Source: Acidobacteriota bacterium (lineage in GTDB: Bacteria > Acidobacteriota > Terriglobia > UBA7540). Taken from it: a DNA stretch of 11,994 bases. The stretch spans positions 1 to 11,994 of the forward strand of contig JAJYJL010000109.1 of the NCBI GenBank assembly GCA_021789565.1. The letters run 5' to 3'. The position numbers were made by a program, and so were the translations under genes. The stretch's first letter is position 1; each line of letters starts with the position of its first letter. The notes beneath the pieces are model-generated. The model was not told where the DNA came from and did no database searches. It saw nothing but the letters and a program-made list of their open reading frames with translations. Positions 1-7,261 of the stretch are shown in pieces.

Positions 1-878
1 ATCCTGCCGCTATTCATGACCTGAGGATAGCTACCCGGCGACTTCAGCAGGTGATTGATCTGGTCTACCCATCCCCCCACTCGGGAGAAATTCGAAAACT
101 GTACCGTGGACTCAAGCGCTGTCGAAGTTCCTTGTCGGAACTCAGGAATTATGACGTGCTGCTCGAACGCGTTGATACAGCACTTTCACGCAAACGCACT
201 CCCCGCCGGGAGGCATGGGAGGCTATTGGGGATTATCTGAGGGAATTGCGTTCTGTCCGGCGGGAAAAAGCTTTGCGCAAGCTGGCCAAAGCCAACCTTT
301 CAGCCATCTATGTTCGCCTGAAGGGATGCCTGCCCTCCGACAGGGGATCTGCTCAAGCAGCCGCAAGTGCGGGCCGGAATGGAACAGAACCAGGCCTGAC
401 CAGTGACCAATTCTACGAACGCATCAGCGAAGCGCTGAAAACCGTTTGGGGAGCGCTTGAGCAGGAAGTCGCGCTCTCGCGTCACGAGCACGATGCTGCG
501 GGTTTGCACCGCACTCGCATTGCGGCCAAGCGTGCCCGATATCTGATTGAGGTGATTCATGCTTTCGGCGTTTCAGGAAGCAAGGAAGCCTTGATCTGGC
601 TCCGAAGCCTCCAGACCCAACTTGGAGACTGGCATGATCTGGTGGTGTTTGAGGAAACTGTTATCGGAATGATCGCTGGCCGCGACTTCCTGCACGACCA
701 CCTGGAACTGGCTGTACAGATTGAACGATTGATAATGAGAAATCGGACTTTGCTGTCAGCGCTTGAGAACAAGTACTTTGAGATGACCCGGGACAAGACC
801 GGATTCAACAAGACCAGGGAATGGGTGCGTGCTGTGGTGAATTCGCCGGCAGCCCTGTTTACCGGATCATCAGCCTGA
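1..878 (+). CDS. CHAD-domain protein, 5' end outside the window
   Basis: CHAD domains are all-helical, rich in conserved His, Arg and Lys, and are known to bind inorganic polyphosphate. The reading frame is open from base 3 and encodes AIHDLRIATRRL at the left edge, the classic first CHAD motif (H..R...RR). A GTG at 51 would cut this motif in half, so the true start lies upstream of the window. A second copy of the motif, GLHRTRIAAKRARY, sits about 170 residues in, giving the two-half layout usual for the family. About 291 residues are visible, so the domain is nearly whole. A Gly/Ala/Ser-rich linker separates the halves. No membrane segment is seen. The stop is 5 bp from the stop of the convergent kinase gene, so the two are not co-transcribed. 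Polyphosphate binding is inferred from the family. Family assignment is firm; cellular role is not. Confidence 0.9.
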   Translation, partial: PAAIHDLRIATRRLQQVIDLVYPSPHSGEIRKLYRGLKRCRSSLSELRNYDVLLERVDTALSRKRTPRREAWEAIGDYLRELRSVRREKALRKLAKANLSAIYVRLKGCLPSDRGSAQAAASAGRNGTEPGLTSDQFYERISEALKTVWGALEQEVALSRHEHDAAGLHRTRIAAKRARYLIEVIHAFGVSGSKEALIWLRSLQTQLGDWHDLVVFEETVIGMIAGRDFLHDHLELAVQIERLIMRNRTLLSALENKYFEMTRDKTGFNKTREWVRAVVNSPAALFTGSSA

Positions 879-883
879 CTCTC

Positions 884-1663
884 TCAGTTTCCCGACCCGT
901 TATTGTCCGCCGGCGGCGAGTTCCCATCGGAAGGGGCCTCTTGACGCCCTTGGGCCGCCACCGTATCGAGCGACGGCGGCTCGCTTTCTGTGAGCACTTT
1001 GCTGATCCCTTCCCGCAGGTTTTCAAAAACAACAGGAATGTCCTGGGTAGCGTCAATCACCTTGAAGTGATACTCTTCCACCAGATTTTCAAACTCAGCC
1101 AGCAGGGCAGTCTGGTACTTCTGGAAACTTTCATACATGTCCTCGCTCGGGTGCAAATCCATGCCGGATTCCCAGTAATCAAAACCCGTTGAGAAAACCA
1201 CGCGGGGAATCAGGTCATCCACACCGATCCTGAGGTAAAAAACTGCGTCCGGAATCAGCGCAAAGCGGTAGACGTTCCGCACCCAGGCGGGATCAATTCC
1301 ACGGACGGCCGCCCGCGCAATCAGCGAGTAAGTATAGCGGTCCGTCAGCACCACAAACCCCGCCCGCAATGCCGGAACGATTTCGTTCTCCAGCCGGTCG
1401 GCAAAATCGGTGGCATAAAACAGGTTCAGGGTCACCCGGCCCAGCGTATGCCCCTGCTTGGCCTGCTTGATCCCCTTACCCGCCAGCTTGGAGCGCGTCA
1501 TACCCGTGTCCACAACCGCCCGGCCCTGCTGTTCGAGCCAGGGTCTCAGCAGCCGGATCTGGGTTGAGCGCCCCACCCCGTCCGTCCCTTCGATCACAAT
1601 CAGCTTGCCCGGCAGGTTGTCCAGCTTCATGTCCGGCAAGACCACGCCGTAGGTTGATCTCAT
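884..1663 (-). CDS. Thymidylate-kinase-like P-loop protein with altered Walker A (K to R)
   Basis: A 259-residue member of the thymidylate kinase fold, which transfers phosphate from ATP to a nucleoside monophosphate (dTMP in true Tmk). The P-loop near residues 25-35 reads EGTDGVGRSTQ: the lysine that normally contacts the ATP phosphates is Arg32, encoded by CGC. The DRY motif follows at 108-110, but the AYQ-type residues that normally follow it in Tmk are not there (YSLIARAAVRG). The core ends near residue 225. A Pro/Ser/Asn/Gly-rich tail of about 35 residues extends it beyond the usual 205-230. The ATG overlaps the stop of the upstream paralogue (ATGA) and has GAGGG 8 bases before it, so the two are translationally coupled. 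Shared blocks such as ATDFADR and E-x-GMD show common descent. It could be a weak kinase, a non-dTMP kinase or a regulatory partner of the upstream protein. The fold is clear; activity is uncertain. Confidence 0.87.
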   Translation of the reverse strand: MRSTYGVVLPDMKLDNLPGKLIVIEGTDGVGRSTQIRLLRPWLEQQGRAVVDTGMTRSKLAGKGIKQAKQGHTLGRVTLNLFYATDFADRLENEIVPALRAGFVVLTDRYTYSLIARAAVRGIDPAWVRNVYRFALIPDAVFYLRIGVDDLIPRVVFSTGFDYWESGMDLHPSEDMYESFQKYQTALLAEFENLVEEYHFKVIDATQDIPVVFENLREGISKVLTESEPPSLDTVAAQGRQEAPSDGNSPPADNNGSGN

Positions 1664-2343
1664 GGTGCCACCCTCAGTCGTTTTGCCTGCGCGAGTTTTG
1701 CCCTCACCAGTTGCCGCATCCGGGTTTGCTGTTCCTCGATCGGTAGCGTGGCATCCACCACGGTCAGGTCAAACTCCGGAATCATTTTGTCGTACTCTTC
1801 GAGAATCCGGCCCTGGAAAAGTTCAAAACTTTCCACGGGATCGCCGCTCAATTCCATATCCATTCCAGCCTCATAGAACTTGAAGCCGCTGCGGCCGTTC
1901 AGCAAGCGCTTCATGGCAACCTCCATGGGGACGCGGAAGTAGAAGGCCAGCGTAGGCTTCACGGCAAAGGCATATAGCTCCCTCACCCACCCCGGATCCA
2001 TCCCGCGCGCCACATCCCGCGCAAAAGCCGTGTAAATGTACCGGTCGCAGAGCACCACTGCACCGGCCTTCAACAGCGGAATAATGTTGTGCTCCATACG
2101 GTCAGCAAAGTCGGTGGCGTGAATCAGGCAGAAGCTGGCCGGGGTCAGCATCTTCTTCCTCTTGCCACGCCGCGTGGTGTCACGCACCAGAGGGGAGGAG
2201 TTCCATTCACTGAAGACGGTCCCGTAACCTTCGGCCCGAAGCCATTGGTGGAGAAGGTTCAACTGTGTCGATTTGCCGGAGCCGTCGATGCCCTCAACAA
2301 CAAACAGCTTCCCTGGAAATCGATGTTCACCGTAACGTTTCAT
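1660..2343 (-). CDS. Thymidylate-kinase-like protein with intact P-loop
   Basis: A 227-residue cytoplasmic protein of usual Tmk length (E. coli Tmk has about 213). The Walker A loop EGIDGSGKSTQ (residues 17-27) has its lysine. The DRY motif is at 100-102 and a VVDAT strand lies near the C-terminus. The residues after DRY (IYTAFARDVARG) differ from the canonical S-x-x-AYQ of dTMP kinases, and a YEAGMD motif near 157-162 matches WESGMD in the downstream paralogue. The substrate may therefore not be dTMP. It is first of a two-gene unit: its TGA overlaps the ATG of the next gene. No clear Shine-Dalgarno precedes the ATG at 2343 (GGGCCTTCTCCC). A genuine housekeeping tmk may exist elsewhere in the genome. 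The call as a nucleotide-kinase-type P-loop protein is strong; naming it tmk would overstate the evidence. Confidence 0.88.
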   Translation of the reverse strand: MKRYGEHRFPGKLFVVEGIDGSGKSTQLNLLHQWLRAEGYGTVFSEWNSSPLVRDTTRRGKRKKMLTPASFCLIHATDFADRMEHNIIPLLKAGAVVLCDRYIYTAFARDVARGMDPGWVRELYAFAVKPTLAFYFRVPMEVAMKRLLNGRSGFKFYEAGMDMELSGDPVESFELFQGRILEEYDKMIPEFDLTVVDATLPIEEQQTRMRQLVRAKLAQAKRLRVAP

Positions 2344-2388
2344 GGGAGAAGGCCCGCGCGTTTGAGAAAAATCTTGCGGACACGTTTA

Positions 2389-2394
2389 ACTATA
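2389..2394 (-). promoter_or_regulatory. Possible -10 element for the kinase pair
   Basis: Read on the minus strand, TATAGT (5 of 6 matches to TATAAT) lies about 45 bases before the first kinase ATG, in a locally AT-rich stretch. The hexamer 17 bases upstream (TACAGG) is a poor -35 match, so this is only a candidate. Confidence 0.3.
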
Positions 2395-2463
2395 ACATAT
2401 CGATGAGGCCGCCTGTAGCTGTAGCATACTGGTAGGCAGGCTCCTGGAGGCCCTGGAGTAGGC

Positions 2464-2469
2464 TACAAT
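2464..2469 (+). promoter_or_regulatory. Possible -10 element before the MscS-like remnant
   Basis: TACAAT matches the -10 consensus at 5 of 6 bases and sits 27 bases before the ATG at 2497, with GGAGG at 2481-2485 in between. No convincing -35 hexamer was found 16-18 bases upstream. If real, the small reading frame is still expressed. Confidence 0.25.
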
Positions 2470-2496
2470 AACAACGTTGTGGAGGCAGTGAAAATC

Positions 2497-2622
2497 ATGT
2501 CCCAACTGGTGAATCACTGGCAGGAATGGGCAATCTCCGGCGGGATATTGGTTGGGGCCATCGTCGTGGCACGCATCGCTCACAAAATTCTGTTTTCCGC
2601 CGGGAAGCGGCTTGCAAGATGA
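2497..2622 (+). pseudogene. Short ORF like the N-terminus of an MscS-type channel (probable remnant)
   Basis: A 41-residue reading frame starting MSQLVNHWQEWAI, followed by a hydrophobic stretch (about residues 12-25) and then ARIAHKILFSAGKRLAR before TGA. A first helix ending in a basic AH-x-ILF-x-x-x-x-RLAR segment is, in my recollection, how many small mechanosensitive channel (MscS family) proteins begin. In those proteins the sequence runs on for 250-300 residues. Here it stops, and none of the three frames through 2781 continues with recognisable MscS sequence. GGAGG lies 11 bases before the ATG, and an in-frame GTG at 2488 is too close to it. It could instead be a genuine single-pass small membrane protein. 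The similarity is judged by eye, hence modest confidence. Confidence 0.4.
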
Positions 2623-2781
2623 TCGCATTTCTTCAGGAAAAGTATCCGCAAAGCCTGCCCAGGACCCGTGTGGAAATGGAGCAGAAAGACACAAAAACCG
2701 ATGTCTCTTCGATGGGCCCAGCGCCTCGCTGATGCTCGGCCCCGGGGACATTTGCGCGCATAGCGCGCGGTGGACCGGCAC
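2623..2781. other. Intergenic stretch with no supported gene
   Basis: Open frames on both strands here lack recognisable domains and ribosome binding sites. The only structure seen is a small perfect hairpin at 2754-2768 (GCGCGC, loop ATA, GCGCGC). It lies 13 bases beyond the stop of the minus-strand IPT/TIG gene. It lacks a following T-run on either strand, so it is not a convincing intrinsic terminator. The stretch may be the decayed remainder of the MscS-like gene. Confidence 0.45.
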
Positions 2782-3927
2782 TCACTTCAATGCGCTGCGC
2801 AGGGATTCGACAATCGAATTGGTATCGGCGGGAGCCAGAGATGAGGAGACAAAATTATAGGTCTTTCCGGAGTTCAGGATGATGTGGAATGTCCCGGTGT
2901 TCAGCCCGAAAAAGACATTGGGAGCTATTTCCTGGATATCGGCCGGCTTGACAGCGAAAACGGCCTTCCCGTCCTGGTCGTATTCAAGTTTGCCGCTTTT
3001 CACAACCAACTGCCCCTTGGCCTTGCCGGGGTTCTGGAAAATGCTCGTGGCGTCTCCAAGGTTGTAGACGCTCCATTGCTGCGTTGGCGTGTTTGCGGGC
3101 GATGAAGCCTTTCCCGTTCCGGTTCCGGATTGCGCGGAGTTCCCTCCGCCTATTTCGAAGGCTGCCTCTACCTCGCTGTCGTCGGGATTAATGACGAACA
3201 GGCTCGTTTTGCCTGAGGGTGCATTCGGCGCCACTTCAATCTGGGCTACCAGTTGCGTCGATTTCTTGAAATCGGTTCCCAGGACGCGAATGCCGGGATT
3301 GGAGAAGGCAACCTTGGCCCCCTCCTTGAAGTTCTTGCCCGTCACCTTCACGGTCTGCTTACTGCCGGGCGCGGCCTGGGCAGGGTCCACCTTGGTTACA
3401 ACAGGCAAGTTCGGGGACGAAGACCGGTTCCCCTGCTTTGCCCCGGCTGCGCCCGAAACAATCGCAAACGCGGTCTGCGCCGACGCGCCCGAAGGGTTTG
3501 AAACATAGAGGACAACTGATTCCGGCTTTGCTATCTGGCCGACAGAAATATCCACATCCAACTCTGTCCCGCTGGCGCGCCGCGTGGCGAGCACATGGAC
3601 GGCCGGATCTGAACAAGAGACATAAGCCCCGTTCAAAAAGTTCTCACCCGTGATCTTCACGGTGATTCGGCTGCCGGGACTGGCTTGAGGGGGCTGGATG
3701 TTCGAAATCTTCGGGGATGCCTCGGCCGCGGCAGACCCTGCCACAGCACCCAAACCCGGCCCCGCTGCTCGCCCGCCGCAGGCAAACGCCAGCAGCGCAG
3801 TCGCCAGGAAGACCTCAACACGAAATGGACGCAAAGGCCAGTCTCCGCGGCGCAGCGGATTTAAAAGAGCCGGCAAAATGACAAAACCGGCAAGCCCATC
3901 TGCCGGTCTCTTCCTCCGATTATTCAA
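2782..3927 (-). CDS. Exported protein with two IPT/TIG domains
   Basis: A 381-residue protein. After a basic N-terminal stretch comes a hydrophobic segment (VEVFLATALLAFACGG, about residues 37-52), taken as a signal peptide or anchor. The Cys fits the lipobox poorly. Two IPT/TIG (immunoglobulin-like) domains follow, near 73-158 and 175-262, each with the pattern P-x-x-A-x-PGS-x-x-TVK-x-TG-x-NF and a conserved asparagine-proline turn (SNPSG, INPDD). A Gln/Ser/Thr-rich linker leads to a C-terminal domain of about 95 residues (YNLGDATSIFQNPGKAKGQL onward). Its strand pattern resembles a small PH/GRAM-like domain, which is only a guess. The first in-frame start is TTG, directly after an in-frame TGA, with GGTGAG just before it. 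No ATG precedes the hydrophobic segment, so the start could lie further in. It follows the CRTAC1 gene by 52 bp. IPT/TIG domains usually serve binding or adhesion; no ligand can be named. Confidence 0.8.
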   Translation of the reverse strand: MNNRRKRPADGLAGFVILPALLNPLRRGDWPLRPFRVEVFLATALLAFACGGRAAGPGLGAVAGSAAAEASPKISNIQPPQASPGSRITVKITGENFLNGAYVSCSDPAVHVLATRRASGTELDVDISVGQIAKPESVVLYVSNPSGASAQTAFAIVSGAAGAKQGNRSSSPNLPVVTKVDPAQAAPGSKQTVKVTGKNFKEGAKVAFSNPGIRVLGTDFKKSTQLVAQIEVAPNAPSGKTSLFVINPDDSEVEAAFEIGGGNSAQSGTGTGKASSPANTPTQQWSVYNLGDATSIFQNPGKAKGQLVVKSGKLEYDQDGKAVFAVKPADIQEIAPNVFFGLNTGTFHIILNSGKTYNFVSSSLAPADTNSIVESLRSALK

Positions 3928-3979
3928 TTTTGCTCACCACCCACTTCACAATGCAGGGCGCCCGTAAACCCTGGGCCAA

Positions 3980-5765
3980 TCACTTGCCCGGCTCCATCTT
4001 CTTGATGATGCCATGCCCTTCGCGAATGGTCAGGATCTGGTTTACATCAACGTTGGCAAACTTTTCAATTTTCTGCGTGGTGGGCCACTTCACTTCAATC
4101 AGGTCCACTTTCGCAGCTTTGCCAACCCCAAAGTGCAGCCGCAGGTCGCTCTGTGACATCACGCTGGTTCCGCTGCTGACCTCATTCATCTGGCGGTGCT
4201 TGCCCGTGGTCACGTAAGCCCGCGCGCCAATGGCGGTACGATTGCACACAGTCCCGACCAGTTTGATCTTGATCCAGTTGTTCTTGTTTCCGCCGTCGTT
4301 ACGGAGCAGCGACGGGGGATCGTTCATATTGCAGACCACGACGTCGATGTCGCCGTCGTTATCGTAATCACCAAACGCGCACCCGCGACTTGAAAATCGC
4401 TCGCTGATTCCGGGCCCCATCTGCGCCGAAACGTTCTTGAACCGGCCGTTTCCCAGATTGCGATAAACAATGCGAGGTTCCTTGAACGTCTGGCTCAGAT
4501 GAAACTTGTCGACCCTGGGGTAGACGTGGCCGTTCACCTGAATGATGTCCGGCCAGCCGTCATTGTCATAGTCCACAAAACCGCAGCCCCATTTCACATC
4601 CTGGGTATCCTGGCCCACCCCGGCCATGAACGTGACGTCCGTAAACGTGCCGTCGCCGTTGTTTCGGTACAGATCAGAAGTGTCATCGGAGAAGTTGGTC
4701 TTGAAAATGTCGAACCAGCCGTCGCAATCATAATCGCCCACGCCCACACCCATGCCGGCCTGTTCCTGTCCGTCTTCGTTGTAAGCGCACCCGGCCATCA
4801 CGCCGATGTCTTCAAAAGTTCCATTGTGCTTGTTCTGGAACAGGATGCTCGGCTCGGAGTCGACCGCCACGTAGATGTCCGGCCAGCCGTCGTTATCAAA
4901 ATCATAGGTCACGGCGGTGATGGAATACCGGGGACCGGTCTTCAGGATTCCCGACTTTTCGGACACATTGGTGAAGGTTCCATCACCGTTGTTGTGGTAC
5001 AGAATATTCGACCCGCCCGGCAAACCACGCGGTCCGCACATCACCGGAATGCCTTTCCACTGGCAATAACCGCTTTGTCCGGGCACCGGGATATTGGCCA
5101 GGTCCAGCACGATGTAATTGCAGACAAAAAGGTCCAGGCGGCCATCACGGTCGTAATCAATCCAGGTGCAACCGGAGCCCCATCGAACCTCGTCCTGATA
5201 AAGGCCGGCCTTCCTCGTGACGTCGGTAAACGTCCCGTCGCCATTGTTATGGAACAGGACGTTGTGCCCCCAGAAGGTCAGGAAAAGGTCGTCCCACCCG
5301 TCGTTGTCATAATCGCCGATGCAAACCCCCGTCTGCCACCCGGTGCGCTTAAGGCCGGAGTGGTCAGTCACGTCCGTAAAGGTTCCGTCGCGGTTGTTCT
5401 TGTAAAGGTGCGTTGTTGGAGCTTGGCCGGGAGGCCATTGGGTGTCCAGGCGCGTTCCGTTGGTCAGATAGATGTCAATCCAACCGTCGTTGTCGTAATC
5501 AAAGAAGGCAATTCCGTTTCCCTTTGGCTTCAATAATGTACTTCTTCTCGTTGACTCCACCCCACACGTTGACCGTGTTCAGCCCTGCCTCTTTCGCCAC
5601 ATCAACGTAGGTCACAGGAATGGCAGTTTCCGGGCTCGGTACTTCCGCGGCGCTGAGCACAGGGATTCCCGACCATCTCCAGATGGGCGTGGTAACTACT
5701 TCCATCAATTTGGAACCCAGGAGGGCCGCTCCCGAGCCCAGCATATGGCGGCGAGACAGTTTCAT
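3980..5765 (-). CDS. CRTAC1 family FG-GAP/ASPIC-UnbV protein, Tat-exported, with a single-base frameshift
   Basis: Two overlapping frames together make one protein of about 594 residues. The N-terminal frame starts at ATG 5765 with a twin-arginine signal (LSRRHMLGSGAALLG) and the VDVAKEAGL opening of the family. It runs to EKKYIIEAKG, then hits a stop at 5499. The next frame carries on exactly where it breaks, with NGIAFFDYDNDGW, to 3980. One extra base in the run AAAGGGAAAC (plus-strand 5516-5526) explains this. Seven FG-GAP/VCBS repeats follow, each with a calcium-type D-x-D-x-DG-x-x-D loop (FFDYDNDGW, IGDYDNDGW, IDYDRDGR, YDFDNDGW, GDYDCDGW, VDYDNDGW, GDYDNDGD). They predict a seven-bladed beta-propeller. 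An ASPIC/UnbV domain (LRLHFGVGKAAKVD, VKWP) closes the protein. The role is probably extracytoplasmic binding; no enzyme activity is known to me. The start has no clear Shine-Dalgarno. The shift may be an assembly error or a real mutation. Confidence 0.87.
5516..5526 (-). other. Frameshift site in the CRTAC1 gene
   Basis: On the coding strand the bases read CCAAAGGGAAACGG across this site. The upstream frame reads GCC AAA GGG AAA CGG and soon stops at TGA. Dropping one base from the A/G runs gives AAG-GG-AAC-GGA, restoring the expected KGNGIAFFDYD. Three adjacent three-base homopolymers make this a likely place for a sequencing or replication slip. Confidence 0.8.
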
Positions 5766-5862
5766 GAAGAACTTTTGGATGCGGGCCGTCCCACAGGCGG
5801 TGCCTCATTCAAGGAATCCAATTCAAGCAGCGCACGCGCATCACAACCAGCAATAAAAGCCA

Positions 5863-5868
5863 ATTATA
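5863..5868 (-). promoter_or_regulatory. Perfect -10 element for the CRTAC1 gene
   Basis: Read on the minus strand, TATAAT (6 of 6) lies 97 bases before the CRTAC1 ATG, in the 160-bp gap after the amidohydrolase gene. No good -35 is present 16-18 bases upstream (CAGTGG at 17). The element would give a leader of roughly 90 bases and suggests the CRTAC1 and IPT/TIG genes can be transcribed apart from the genes upstream. The rest of the gap shows only a short palindrome, AGCTGCAGCT, directly after the amidohydrolase stop. Confidence 0.45.
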
Positions 5869-5925
5869 CTACAACAGCCAGCGGTCCACTGCACGCTCGG
5901 ATGAGGATACTTTCACAAGCTGCAG

Positions 5926-7209
5926 CTAGGCTTGCGGGTACCAGGCTTTCCCGGCGCGGATGGTCACCACCGGCTCAATCTTTTGCCTGCCGGTCCGCTT
6001 TTGTCCAGTCGAGTCGACAAACTCAAATTTCCCCTCGAGCAATTCCAGCACGCTGACGTCAGCTTCAGCGCCGGGACGCAGAGTTCCGACTTCTGCTCCG
6101 AAGTTGAACGTTCGGGCCGAGTTCACCGTCGCGCGTTCCACCACCTGGCGAAGGCTCAGTCCCAGCAGGAGAAATTTTGAAAGTGTTGTGACCAGGTCAA
6201 AGACGGGACCGTGAATGTTGTCGGAGTAAAGGTCGCTTGAAATCGTGTCGGGAAGGAAGTCCTGTTTGAGGCACTCCTCCATCACGTCAAACGAAAAACT
6301 GCCAGAACCGTGCCCCACATCGAACAGGACTCCGCGCTTCCGGGCCTCTACCACTTCCGGAAGCAGCTTTCCGCTGCTGTCGACAATACCGTTTGGCCGG
6401 CCGTTAAAGGAATGTGTCACCACATCGCCCTTCTTCATCAGCGCCAGCAGTTTGGGCAGCGGCGTATACGAATAGCCGATATGGATCATCAGCGGCAGTT
6501 GGGCTTCGTCGGCGGCCTCGCGGGCGCGCTTCATCCCCTCATAATCGTTCGGCCCCGTATAGCCCCTGGAAAAACGGATCTTGAAGCCTACCACCAGGTC
6601 GCGGTTCTTGTTGGCGGCTTCAACGGCGAGTTTTGGGACGCAATACCGCAAATCTTCAAGTTCGCCCATGTTCGGCGTGCCGCCGGCGATCATCCCAATC
6701 GAGACCACGTGGATCAGCGGCCGGACTCGCGTGGCAGCCCGTTCGATGATGAACTTTCTGAAAGCCGGGAAGGCAAAACATCCCGAGGTGCCGGCATCCA
6801 CCACACTGGTTACGCCGCGCCGCAGGCAGTAAGGGTCGGGCTCGATGCCATACGGCCCCACATAGGGAAACACATGCGTGTGGATGTCAATCAGGCCCGG
6901 CGTCACAATTTTCCCGTCGGCGTTGATCGTCTCCCGCGCCTGGCTTGAGGGAATACCCGCCTCTACTTTCGCGATTTTGCCGCCGGCAATTGCCACGTCA
7001 CGCACGGCGTCGAGGTCCTGCGACGGGTCTACCACTCTGCCGCCGCGTATCAGAAGGTCGTATGGGTTCCCTGCTGCAGAATTCCGTTTAGAGTCAGGTT
7101 TCATCGGTTTACTTCCTGGCGTGCGGGGTGCGCCGCCCAGCGCGAGTGAAGCGCCCATGCCGGCCAGCAGTTCACGCCGCGTGAGGGAGTTGGAGCTTTG
7201 GAAGGACAT
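5926..7209 (-). CDS. Tat-signal amidohydrolase/deacetylase-type metallohydrolase
   Basis: A 427-residue amidohydrolase-superfamily enzyme, distantly related to dihydroorotase and D-aminoacylase and closest in feel to the amidohydrolase/deacetylase subgroup. The TIM-barrel metal site is visible: H110-x-H112 in LIDIHTHVF, a candidate carboxylated lysine K210 in VGFKIRFS, H243 in MIHIGYS, H266 in VTHSFNG, and D326 in ISSDLYSD. Flanking strands (LLIRGGRVVDP at about 52-62, ADVSVLEL near the C-terminus) form the small beta-sandwich typical of the group. The N-terminus LTRRELLAGMGASLALGG is a twin-arginine signal, so the folded metalloenzyme is probably exported. A strong AGGAGG lies 7 bases before the ATG. 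It starts 52 bp after sdhB on the same strand with no terminator seen, so some read-through from sdh is possible. The hydrolysed amide or ester cannot be read from sequence. Superfamily is certain, substrate unknown. Confidence 0.9.
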   Translation of the reverse strand: MSFQSSNSLTRRELLAGMGASLALGGAPRTPGSKPMKPDSKRNSAAGNPYDLLIRGGRVVDPSQDLDAVRDVAIAGGKIAKVEAGIPSSQARETINADGKIVTPGLIDIHTHVFPYVGPYGIEPDPYCLRRGVTSVVDAGTSGCFAFPAFRKFIIERAATRVRPLIHVVSIGMIAGGTPNMGELEDLRYCVPKLAVEAANKNRDLVVGFKIRFSRGYTGPNDYEGMKRAREAADEAQLPLMIHIGYSYTPLPKLLALMKKGDVVTHSFNGRPNGIVDSSGKLLPEVVEARKRGVLFDVGHGSGSFSFDVMEECLKQDFLPDTISSDLYSDNIHGPVFDLVTTLSKFLLLGLSLRQVVERATVNSARTFNFGAEVGTLRPGAEADVSVLELLEGKFEFVDSTGQKRTGRQKIEPVVTIRAGKAWYPQA

Positions 7210-7261
7210 CGAAATCCTCCTGATGAAAGTTTTGTCGAACAGGAAAAATCCCCGGTCGTAC

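Noticed and set aside
51..878. Start of the CHAD gene at GTG 51
   Set aside because: The frame is open to the window edge, and the upstream codons encode the first conserved CHAD motif (HDLRIATRRL), so the start must be outside the window.
2754..2768. Rho-independent terminator after the IPT/TIG gene
   Set aside because: The GCGCGC-ATA-GCGCGC hairpin is self-complementary in each arm and is not followed by a T-run on either strand.
2386..2781. Minus-strand frame of 131 codons in the gene-poor stretch
   Set aside because: It starts with GTG abutting the IPT/TIG stop, has no ribosome site, is low in recognisable structure, and overlaps the better supported plus-strand MscS-like segment.
4499..5536. 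Plus-strand open frame of 345 codons antisense to the CRTAC1 gene
   Set aside because: Its Val/Ile/His-rich translation is the complement of the repeated DYDNDGW codons. No ribosome site or domain was seen.
5499..5560. Programmed frameshifting in the CRTAC1 gene
   Set aside because: The join needs a +1 shift, while GGGAAAC-type slippery heptamers act in -1 shifting and are in the wrong phase here. No stimulatory pseudoknot or internal Shine-Dalgarno was recognised, so an indel is simpler.
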